Shown here piece after piece: positions 25,673 through 37,600 of a DNA stretch of 64,000 bases. Below the pieces are notes generated by a model, which worked only from the letters and a program-made list of their open reading frames with translations, was not told the origin of the DNA and made no database searches. The first letter of the stretch is position 1, and every line of letters starts with the position of its first letter. Location: NCBI GenBank assembly GCA_030248135.1, contig JASANC010005690.1, positions 1-64,000 on the forward strand, in the 5' to 3' direction. The stretch comes from Theristus sp. LFF4_11 (taxonomy: Eukaryota; Nematoda; Chromadorea; Monhysterida; Xyalidae). Both the position numbers and the translations under genes were made by a program.

Positions 25673-28600
25673 TCACAGGTCAGTCTCAGTCACATTTTGC
25701 GATGCTTGCTGTTGCAAACTGTTTGCGGTGACCGCAAGCGACTGTGGCCGTTCGTTCGAACCTTTGCGGTGCATCATTTCGTGGTTTTTGCATCCGATCA
25801 TTGCACACCGATTGACCTTTGACTCAGTCTCGCCGTTGTTGTTGTTGGCGATCGGAATTGCCAACAGCGGAATGTTACAGTTTGACGAATCAGTTTCATC
25901 CAGATTATTGTTTTCTGGTTCGATAACGTTCAAGCAATTTTCGGAATCAGTTGCTTTCAACACCGATGGTTCTCCGTGCTCGCTGATTGGTCCAATTTCA
26001 TATTGATTACAGCTTGCTGCGATATGCTCATTATGAGCTAAATGTTGCTGCTGTGAGTTTGTTCCGGCAGTTATAGCTGCCATCAACCAACTCTGAATTT
26101 GCGAAGGGCTATTTAACGGCGGCAAGTCATCGTCGTCTGAAAGACCACCTTGGAAATGTGCATGGCTGCTGTCATCTTGGTACCACGGCCGATTATCAAC
26201 AGCCCGTTTGTCTACTGGACTTGAGTAAATGAAGCCTGACCAGTTTTTTAGAAATCTTCGCTGGCGAATGGAATGAGATTTTTTAGCGGCGTTACTGCTT
26301 GGCGAATTATTGTCACCGCATTTTAATAAGGACTGATTGTGACCACCGTTGACGCGTGTGAAATCACCGATCGAATGTGGACGCTCGCCGTTATGCTGAT
26401 GTTTTAATCGGCCTACACTTCGACTGCGCAGTTTTACGGTGACGCCCATGCTGGCTGTGGCCTTCCGGTGTGCTGGAGAATGGTGGTCCTTTGGGGCGAA
26501 CATGCGTGGCTGCTGCTCGTGTGCAGGCTCGGTTGAGTTGTTGGATGAGTCATAAGAGTTGTTGTTGTGGGAGCTGTTGATGCCACTGCAGATAGCTGAA
26601 TCTGCAGAGCTCGCAGACAAATTGTTGTTGTTGCTATTTCCTACAATGTTTTTTTCAAAAAAAGTTTTGGTGGCTGAATTTCACAAAGAAGGTCTCAACG
26701 ACAAAGATTTCGTTAAACGTTTTGTAACATCAAAACAAACAAGTTTCGTCCAACCTGGAGTTTCGTGGGGGCATATCTCAGTGTGATCGCAGTTGTTTGT
26801 TGTGTCCTCCTGGTCATATCCATTTCGGTTGGACATTGTCTTTTGCACGAGCACCTGCGGTGTGCTGCCGAGTATGGTACGCATATGACGCGAACACCGA
26901 CGATCGATCGAGCTGCCCAGATCGCTCGTTGCTGAACTGGACGAAATTGTCTCCGACTTCGCCAAACCAATGGTAATCTGATTTTCACTGTCGTTATTCG
27001 AGTCCTGCAGATCGCCACTATTTTTATCACTTTGGTCGTGTTGACGAGAAAACTCAGCGCAGCGATGGCTAACGTTGTCCTGCTGGCCGCCGTTTGTTGT
27101 TGACGATTTCGACGATCGCAGGTTGAACACTCTGCCGAATGAGCTCTAAAAAACATTAAATGAAATTCAATTGAGTTAAAAACGTTTTCAAACGGAAATC
27201 GGCAGCCAGAAAAACAACAACGAATAGGTTTTGCTTTTTTTGGACTCACCCTCAGTGGAGCATTTCTAGTGCGAGTCGAGCGCGGCGGTGTTTGTCCATT
27301 GAGGCTGCACGTGGCAACACTGTTCGCATCGTCATCAATAAATGGCACGCAGACTGATTGACTAAGTGCTGCTGGACCAACTGCCGACTGAGCAAGCCTT
27401 GCTGGTGGCTGCTGCTTTAAAGATGCAACTGAACCGGTCAGCTTGCGTTCATCATTGTTGTAGTTTTTTACTTGGTCAAGATTTTTGTTGAAATTGTTTA
27501 GATCAGCAATTGGTTGTGGATTTACCAGTTGCCTCCTGTAAAAAAACAATTTTACGTAAAAACACATTGAAAACCACTTAATATTAGTAGGACTGTTGAA
27601 AAACTTCTCAACAACACACCTTGCTTTAAAGAGCAGTGGATTAAACGCTAATGTCAGATGTTTCTTAAGCATTTGCTTGTTTGTAATGCGTAGCACGGAA
27701 CACAAAGTCGACACTGTGAACGTTGTATCCAAAACGATTGCTGCACCGTGGAGCCCTGAACACAAAACAGTGATGCTTTGAAAGAATTAAAGGGTTTTAA
27801 TGCCTAGCTAAGATCTGAAGTGCTGATTAATGACGGGTTTTTTCCTCATTAAAAATAATCAGTTTAAAACACCAACCAGACTCGCAGAGGTGCATGGTGT
27901 ACTCAGCCAAATCAATAGACTCTAGCCAGCGCTTCAGGCGCGCATTCGTCCAAACAAGCAAGTCAGTCGATCGACGATCGCACTCGTTTCGAACTTTTGA
28001 GAGGCTCTGAAAACAAACAGAATGTTTTGAACACTAGTAGAGCCCTGGTATTGTCATAATATATGACGATGTAAGCTGAAACAAAACTAACCTTTATATC
28101 AAAGTTGAACTTTCTTAGCAGTTCGACGCCTTTCATGATAGAATTCTGATGAAACTTTTTGGTGACACCGAGTTTCTCAAGCTGTTTCTTCGTCAACTGA
28201 TTGAGCACCCGACCATCGACTAGATTGCGGCGAAATGCTGCTGCATGTTGGGGCAAACCACAGGCGGGTATAAAATGACTGCACACGTACTGCCACGATA
28301 CTTCGCGGAGACACGGTGAATAACTAAATGTTGGTTTTCCCAATGTCGAAAACATTGAAGACCTTACAACGTAAAACAGTGCATGTTGCGTACCCGGCAT
28401 CGTGTGTCCGATATTCCTCGATGGCCAATCGAAGTTTTCGGCGAATCATGGAATTAGAAATATTCAGTTGACCAGCAAGCTCGCCATCAGTTAACGACAG
28501 CAGAATCTGAATTTGGTCAACAGACAGTAGTACACATAAGTTGTCAAACTGCAAATCAAAACTTATGCACAAAACAAGTCACCAACCGATCCACTTTTGA

Positions 28601-31600
28601 CATTCTGTGCAAACGATTGTCGCAACAAAATTGGTAAACCCAATTCGAGTTGTAGCCACGCCTGAATATGAGCGCATCTCCATTTTTCCATGGGAAGTTG
28701 GCGAGCTTCCAGCAACTCGTGAGCTTTTTCCGCCAAGTTCACGTCTTCCTGGATTGGGTCTCTTTCGAGTAACACCGAAGTTTGTTCATTATCAGTTGTT
28801 GTATTCGACGAATCGACAGGCATTCCCTTGCCAATGACAGCCAGTTTGTTGTTAGTTTGTTGTGAGAACGCTGATTTTGAAGAAGTCTGATTGTTGCTAT
28901 TGTTTTTAGTTGAAGCGCTGCCAAAACCAAACAATCGCGACAGACGCTGCGTCACGCCACGATCTTGGCTTACAGCCCGTCTGACCGACTGCTGCATCAT
29001 TTGGAAACCGCTTGAACTGCGACTTCCCGCTGTTGGTGATTTTGATTTGTGCAATGATTTTTTAGAGTCACGGTTGCTATTTTTCTGGCCGCGTTTATCG
29101 CGCATGCGCACTTCTATTGGTGGCGGAAGAGGATGTGGTAGAGCTGTGTGTGTAGAAGGCACACACGAAACTGGACCTCCTGACAATAGGTTACCCGAAG
29201 TGGTGTCATCATTGTTCTGATGAGTATTGCCAATTTCAGCATCGTTGTCTAACAAAGGGCTGATGGGACTGATCGGCATTGAGTCATAGCCAACGCTGGG
29301 TGTGCGCTGCTGTTGGGCACGCTGCAGCTGAACGGGACGCATGCTGTTGGCTGTGCGTGCGGCACCGGCGATTGACACTGACTGACCAGTGATAAGCAGG
29401 AATCGGCCTTGCAGCTGAAAAACTACGTTTATTTACTGCTGGCACCAATCAGGTGGTCAATTAAAAGTATTGCTGAAACAGTAAAATTACCAACCTCCTT
29501 GAGTTGTTCGTGCAGAATGGAGTTGCGCTGTTCAGAGTGCTGCAACTCTTGATGAAGTTTGTCGATTTGCTGACGAGCGTCTAAAAGTGATTCGTCCAAC
29601 TCTGCCTTCTCAGTTTCAATTGACTGTTTCTCGATCACCAATTGTTTCAGCCCCTGGTTTCCATCGTTCATCCGCTGCTCATACTGACGAATAAACTCAC
29701 GAAGCTCACACTCCTTCTGTTCTAGTGTCGTGTAAACATCCCGCATCTGCGCCAATAAATCGCATTTTTCTGTCTTCAGACGCTTGCGATCTTGTTTCAG
29801 CGCTGCAGTTTTAAAGTTACTGTAGATAGAAAAAATGAATCATCACACTTCGTCTGCTTCATTGGTTGAAAATAGCAAAAAAGCAAATTTTATAAACTGA
29901 CCGCGCATCGCCTCCTTCGCTTGAGCTAGCTCGCTTTGCAGCTTTTCCATTTGATCTGTGGAATTATTGGTGTTCAATTCATTACAGTTGCTTATTTGGA
30001 ATCCATTTTGTTGCGGCGGTTGTTGCTCCTTGATTTGTTTCAATTCGGTTGTCTGCAAAACAGATATTTGAACCAGGTCGAGCGCAAGTACAGAAGCTAC
30101 AATTTCTTGTACCCCTCTGCATTAACATTGTAATAATAACTAATAACCAACCTGTAACAAATCGTTCAATCTTGCTGCTTTGACTTGCATCAACTCTTGC
30201 TCCATAACAGCAAGTTGTTGTTTGAGATGTCCGTTCTCCTCCCTCAGTTGAAGCACCGTAACTTCTAATTGGTGTTCTGAAAGTTTTGTGTATTTTTAGG
30301 TGCTTTGGATGTGTAGTAAACGTTTTGGCAACAATTATTTTGGCATGACATGAATTTTCAAAACACATCCTCTTTATTTATCTTATCAGTAAACTTTGAT
30401 TGTATTGATATTTTTTGAATTTGTAAATTTATATGCACTTTGAAATTTTAAAGCCGTAGCCCGTAATTATATTTTAGTTATTTCCGGCCACAGATCAACG
30501 CAGTGACAAATTAGGTGAAAAAATGATGGTCAGTCGAAGCAAAGTTATTGACTTGCGTCAAACACCAACGAGTAAATTGGGAGAATACAATATATGTGGT
30601 GTTGTGTGGGCCGAACTTCCGTTCCAGATAAAATGTGTGGCGTCGATAAAGAAATAAAACAATGATGTTTACTGAATGTTTTAGCTGTGAGTCAATGGCA
30701 ATCACAAGTTAGACTGGTTGAAAAAAGGCCGAAAACGACATTTAGAAATAAAACCGCTTTCTGTCAAAAAATGTAAAAAAAGTTCAGCACCATCGACGGC
30801 AAGTGACATCAGCGTAATCTGACCATGATTATTGTGAAGAGATGCAGTGCAGCGTACGTAATTGCAAGTGACACAAATGATCTTTTCAAACACAAAGAGC
30901 GGCAATTTTTCCTCATAAAATGCGAGATTTGTAACCGAAAAACAAAGATTGACAACTGAAACTCAAGTATAAAATGTTTTTACAAATACACAGATTTGAT
31001 TTCAATCAAAACGATCGGTCTGTTATCACCAATACCAGAAGAGAAAACTGCAGAAAAATGATATTTTCTCACAGAACAAAAAACTTGCAATATGAAATGG
31101 ACTGTTCTCAACATATTGTAAAGTCCACAAAAAACCGAATAAATATATTGAGGAACATTTGTGAAGATTTTAAAGACAAGCATCAGCCTGCGTGAGCAAA
31201 AAAGTGTGACGAGAAAAGTAGGGAGGACCGTATGTCAGAATCCCAAAGGAAATATTTGTGTTGATCTTTGTGTGCATTTACGCGCACCCTGATTGATCAC
31301 GTCCCAATAAAACTGTTTTTCATCGCCCACTGGAAAACTGTCTTTTAGGCGCGATGATTTTTTAGATTCTGGATTTCTAAAAAATGATACCCTTCTCGTT
31401 GCTAAAGACCATGAATTTTTGCTTGCAAAAAGATTTCCATGAAAAGAGACAGCGTTTCACAAACATCTGCATGTACGTCTGAACCATTTGCGTTGGCCGA
31501 TCTGGTGACATTTAAGAAAAACCTTGAGTGCAGCTCATCTTTAATAGTTTTTAAATGTAAAATTTTTTAATGAGAAACAGTTTTAACCACAACATTCGTC

Positions 31601-34600
31601 ATAGATGAAAACTAACTAAACAATCTGTATTAAAATTGCAAAAACACTTTTCAAAGATATGATTACGAACGGACATTCGCTGAGATTATGGCTGCATCTT
31701 GCGCAAGAATGATACATCACTAAAACGTCTTTCTTTCCGCAAGTAAAGACTTTGACATTGAAAATCACGTAATCATGTTTCCAACTCAAACCGTCTATCA
31801 CCGTTAAGGCATTTTAAGCAACATATTTACGATAAACACATGGCAGAGACTTCAGCATTGCTGCAATACAATGTATAAACTTCATTTCCATCTATAATTT
31901 GCACAACTGATGCGGTTTTACTTTTTGAAAGTTTGAAGATTTTTTGTGTTAACTTTGGGATAGAATATTTGAAACAGTAGACAGGTTTGCAACCATTTTT
32001 AACGTGCACATGAATGTAGATATGTACATTTGAGCAGCAATTGAGTAATATTGGTTAATTTGCCAAGGTAATATAATCGTTGAAACTATCTATCTGATAT
32101 AAAGTGTCTGATCAACGGAATCCTTAAACCGAAAACAAATGCGAAACTCTTTTGAAACAGATTTAAAGTATTTTAAATTTTGTCGAAGCAAAAAATCAAA
32201 AACAAATAGAAATACTCTTCAAAACACCAACTATAGAACCCAAAACTAACATGTTCATACGATTTGGCAAGTTACTTTTAAAATAAAGTGTAACGTTTCA
32301 TGTTATATTATTGGTGTCATAAAAGTAAAGCAACACTGCGCGCAAATGAACATAATAACGTATGAAACGCGGATCAACAAAATCCAATAGGACACGACAG
32401 AAAACTGTTGTGCGAGAAAGCGTTTTTCCTGTGAAACTGATCATCGTTTGGGTTGGGTTGTGCTGTGGCCACTGTCAAACTGATGGAACTACGCATTTGA
32501 TAAATTGCGCTTGTTGAATGCATTTAAAAAACCAGCGTATACTGACGTTGCAGCTTTTACCAACGTTGCAACCAGTCAACGAAAAAACATCTAGCCCCCA
32601 TGCGTGTGTGAGTCACAGTTACATGTACTACGTGGTGATGTCTGTTTGTGATAGAGTGTAACGCAGACATTGCACACAATGTTGAACACTGGTGATTGTG
32701 AAAAAATGTGCGAAGAGTAAAACCGCGCTCGGCAACATTGGTAACGTAAAACAAAATGACACATTCAAAATAATCTGCTTTACACATTTAATTACGTTTC
32801 AAATTTTAAAACTGCCACATTGGGAAATGAAGATGTAATTAAGCAACATATTTGCGTCAATTTGAATGTCTCACACACATCTTTATGTTTCAAGTGTCTC
32901 AAAGTAATGGTCACCTTTCTTGAACATGCCATTATCTAATCCATTAAAATAAATTGATTGCTGTTGATCTTTTCTAAACTGAAAACAGCTTTATTAAAAT
33001 AAATTTTTTCGACAAATGTAAATTACGTTGCAGTAAGGAAGGTCATGCATCCAAGAGTACAAATAGAAGGACAGTCTGTGATCAAAAGTGGACATGAAAA
33101 AACGGCAGATCACAAAATGTTGCCTAAAAATTCTGAACCAAAACACCGCAATATATTCGCAAACAGTTTAAGGTCAGTTAAAAAACGTTTAGAAAAAAAG
33201 GAAATTACATTTTTACTGCAGGCAAAATGCAAATAAAACGTAGCATCAGCATGTATACGTATATCAGTTTTCAGTACGTAATTTTATTTGAAGATTGTGC
33301 CTTTTGCAATATCATCATTGGTTTTATTCCTGAAGGAACGCGCCCGCGAACTTGTCCGGGTGTGTCTGTGTGTGGTGCCTGTATTTGTGTCAATAAATCT
33401 CATGACGTGTTCGGCTGCGTGTTTTCTCACAGGAATTATATTCTTCGCAAAATCACAGCCAGCGTGCCAGGAGATAAAAATTTCGAATTGGAAAAATGAT
33501 AAAAGCCTTTTATTTTGTAAAATCTCTGGGATACCGTATTCTCAAAAATGAATGACGTCTCCTCTGATCGAAAATTTGTAAGAGCGCAACAGAAGTGTAG
33601 TAATAAAATGAAACGGCGGAAGAAAGGGACAGCTTGTTTCGAGAAAAAGCTGCCTGTAAACGTAAGTGCGAGTGCTGATTGTGATGAAAGTGCTAAAAAG
33701 GTCAAAATTAGAAATCAAATTTTCTCTTTCAAAGTAAATTGTGACGACTGAAATCAAACAGGAGGGGGGTAGAGAAAGCTTTTTCTCAAAGTAACGCAGG
33801 AACTTTGCACAGTGTTGTTCATCACGTCTATTAGCACGTTTTCAGCCATTAGAGTGAAAAAAGGCTAAAATATTGTTAATGTACACAACAAAAATGCTGC
33901 GTTTCACTGGCTGATTGCAGAAGGCCCAAACCAAAAGATTGATGGGTCACGTAAAGTGCACAATGAGAATGAGACGAGAGATAACACCAGGGCAGGGGCA
34001 CAAAAATAAAAAAGTTTCCGAAGAAGTGATTTTTAAAAAGAATATGCCATCTGAAAAAGGATTAGATCAGTTGACCATCTGTAATTCAAATAAGTCAGCG
34101 TTTTTTTTTCAAAGTGACAGCATCTTGAAAAAGCTTGCAAAACGGAAAGCTCACATTGTGACTTCGAGTCATCAGGTTCAAAGTTTTAAAACAGCTTACA
34201 TTGGTTCTTACTTTTGAAAGATGCTGGTTATCTCTCCCCCCCCCCTTACACCCACAATGTTCGAACAAGACTGGAACACAACAAACAAATTTGGTAAAGA
34301 AGACTGATAAAAAAGCACGTCCAAAACTACATTGCAAAAACTAAACAAAAAATGTTTTTCAAGTTCTTCCTTATGCGTATCTTGTGACACAAAACAAAAG
34401 TTGTTCGCCCGAGAGTTGCTTTTCAACTTTGAAAATAGCTTTTTCTACACTTGATGAACTTGATATAGGCTTCGAAGCCACACCATTGTCAACTTTGATG
34501 AAAAACAACCACAACCAGCTTTCCAGAAAACAAGGCAACCCAACCAACCTGCGGCATTAAAGTGTCACACAGAAATGTTTTTGCTTCCTGCACTGCACTG

Positions 34601-37600
34601 CAAGCTGCATGCATCTTGCTCTGCACTGCATCGTTAAAAATTTTCTGAAAGTGACTGTACGGGAACGGGAGTCCCGTGCAGTCACTTTCAGATTTTTGAA
34701 CCGATATGCAGTGCAATTTTCGATGCAATGCAAACTGCAGTGCAGTGCAGGGACACAGGTGCACAGCGGAGCAACGAACCGGGCAGCATTTCGTGGTCAG
34801 CCTCAGCGTTCGAGCCGGTGACTGCGATGTTGCACTCGATGTCGCTGACACAGCGCTGTGCGTAGTCGAGCTCCTGGCGCAGACTGGCCATGTCCGCCTG
34901 GCATTGGTCCAGTTCGGTGTCCAAACGATGCGCCAACGAGCGGTTCGTGTCAACCTGCTAATTGAAACGCTCGTCTGTTTCGCCATGCACTTGAAAAGCG
35001 TGCAACACGTCACTGAGAACTAAATGCTCACGCTCAGGGTCTCGAAGCAAAAAGAATGAAAAGTAGAGAACGTCGCTCGTGAAGAAGTTGCCATTCTAAA
35101 CGACAAATTTGAGCAAGTGACAAGATAACGCAGTATGGCAAAGCTATGTATATTCGAACCGAGTAAATGCCAATTTGAGCAGCAGTCTTACACTTTGTTG
35201 GAAAGCTAACTGGAAAGCATTGTATGTGTCAACACAGCAACTGAAAAAATGGAAGAGGACTTTTTCAGAACCATGGAGTGGCCGCAGCGTCTTTTCTCTC
35301 TAGTGTTATTCAGCATGTTTGTTGGCTTTCTCCGTGTCTTCTGGGGAAATGCGGCAAATTGGTGTGCGCGCGCAAATTGAATTGCGCCAAATTGGGAGCG
35401 CACTGTGTGGCGCGTGCAGCCGCCCAAAATGCGCTAAAAGAAACATGCATCATTTGAGTGTGTGTGTCTGCTGTTTTCTTATTTGCGTCAGCATGCTAAT
35501 CTTCTTGCTAAACCCTGTTTTGCCATTTGCCCTTTGGGATTTTGGTATGTGTATTTTCAAATAAAATGGAAGCAAAAGATGGCCATTGTAAGAAAGCTTG
35601 AAGATAAAGATGAAGGGATATTTTGCCAGCTGTGCTGTTGAAAACAGTATGAGGCTAATTGACTTTAATCATGTACATTGTACATGTAATCCTGGCTTCT
35701 CCATTTTATTGAAAGATAAGGCACCGATCTCAGCGCGTGATAAAACTACTAAATCAGGAAAAAACAAATTCTCTTACGTTTTGAAAAATGATGAGTTCAG
35801 AAATAGAACAGACAGAGTCAGTGTGTTTTAGTTAGGAAATTTTGTTTCAAAAATGCTCAACCTTGTTTTTCACAAATGAAAAAAACAATGACGCTGCACG
35901 TACCTTTGCCGTCCGACGTAGCCTAACGCTTCGACACTGAGGCACCAAGAACTTCAGCATTTTGAGATTTTTTTTATCTTCAGCGAGTCGATTTTAATTA
36001 ATTTTTAATTCTTTTCAGCTATTGCGTTTAAGTGGATGCTTCTGCCACGCACAGAACGCTTCTCAAATGGTGATAGACGCTAGTTTATCTATACTAAAAG
36101 AAAACAATGAAAAACTGAAATGACCGAGGAGCCACAGAAGAACTTGCAGACACATTAATAAACAAAAACTATCAGAGTATTTAGTGCCTTGTTGCCACAC
36201 GATGAATATGGTGCAGATATAATGCCCAACGGGAATAAAAAACCAACTGAATACACGGCTAGCATCGATATACAACAATTTGCAACTACAAAAAAAAACA
36301 AATGCACTAGCTGCTGAGCTACTTGCAACAAAATACGCATTTTTTGCTTTGCATTCAGCTTCGTTGTTTCTCTTGAGGTCGCTGAAAAAAGACTTTGGAG
36401 ACTAAGTCAGTGCCTTTCAATTCTACATGTCCATTAAGGCATTTGTGTGTTTACAGTGCAATTTAGTGGATCTGTGCGTTTTTCTTCGTTTATTTGCCTT
36501 GTAACATTGGCTAGCAAATAACAAATTATTGCACATTTTGTGAGCTAAAATTCAATGTCGACTGGTGGTTGAATCTCTAAAGAAATTCAGGAGCTAAAAC
36601 TGCCTTGAAAGCAACGCTAACTTTGAACACAAAGAAGATGTTAGAACAAAAGTGTCAGACGAAGAGAAAACTAAGAGAAATATGGAACTATAGATAACAA
36701 CAGACAATGAATGTTAAATGGCAAGTATTACACAGCGGCAAAACAAAAGTATAAACTGAACGGTGATATTGCGAGGTTCTTTGACACACTATGAAGAGTA
36801 ATCGAACTGATAAAACGGCTTTGGACTTTCTGCAGATCACTGAAATTAATTACCGAATTTACTGGTTAAAAGTCCAGTTTCAGATTATTCAGCAGAGCAA
36901 ATGATCCCTGCCGTTCAAATATAATTGTGCCGCATTGCGTTTATATCCAGATCATAATGAACTAAAAAACACATACAGTACGTCAAGAAATAATTTTAAT
37001 GTACTTAATTACTTACTTGTAATAATAAAAAGAAGAATAGATTCATAATAACAGATTTGTATGTACATGTACATTGTATCTCGACTTTTGATGTTTCTGC
37101 AGGATAAGAAAGCTGAGCTTGAAAGAGTATTCAATGCTTGCACGAGGACAATGAACCAACAGCTGACGCAAAAGCAACATGTTGACCCCCACTGGCAAAA
37201 ATTAATTTTCTTCTTTTGGTCTGAATGTACCGCCTAGCCTATACAAAACGTGCTGTGAAATCTTGCTAGCGCTTTGTTTGTTGTAACGAAGCTCACGTGT
37301 AGCACAAAAAAGCACAACTGTGAAATCGGCTAAAACACAACCACATTACATTTTGTGTGTGGCAAAACTATTCATCAATCGCTGTTTTTTTGAATTTGTT
37401 GTGGACAAGTGGATTGTTTGATTTGCTAAAAATCTGCTAACAACATACGCATTCGAACGTCCAATTTAGCATCCGGAACAATATCGTCGTGGTTTATGAG
37501 AAAAATATGTACTAACGAACGCGAGACAAAAAGCTGGCAAGGTGGTGACAGGAAGTATAAAACAAAGCATCCCAGTTATAAAAGACCGGAGACACGCGGA

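Noticed and set aside
26713..27765. Single 350-codon minus-strand frame
   Set aside because: It runs out of frame through kazrin exons 11-13 and their introns; only its first part coincides with the real exon frame.
34489..35013. 174-codon minus-strand frame around kazrin exon 3
   Set aside because: Wrong frame for the kazrin coiled coil and it crosses the inverted-repeat element; the phase-consistent exon is 34954-34780.
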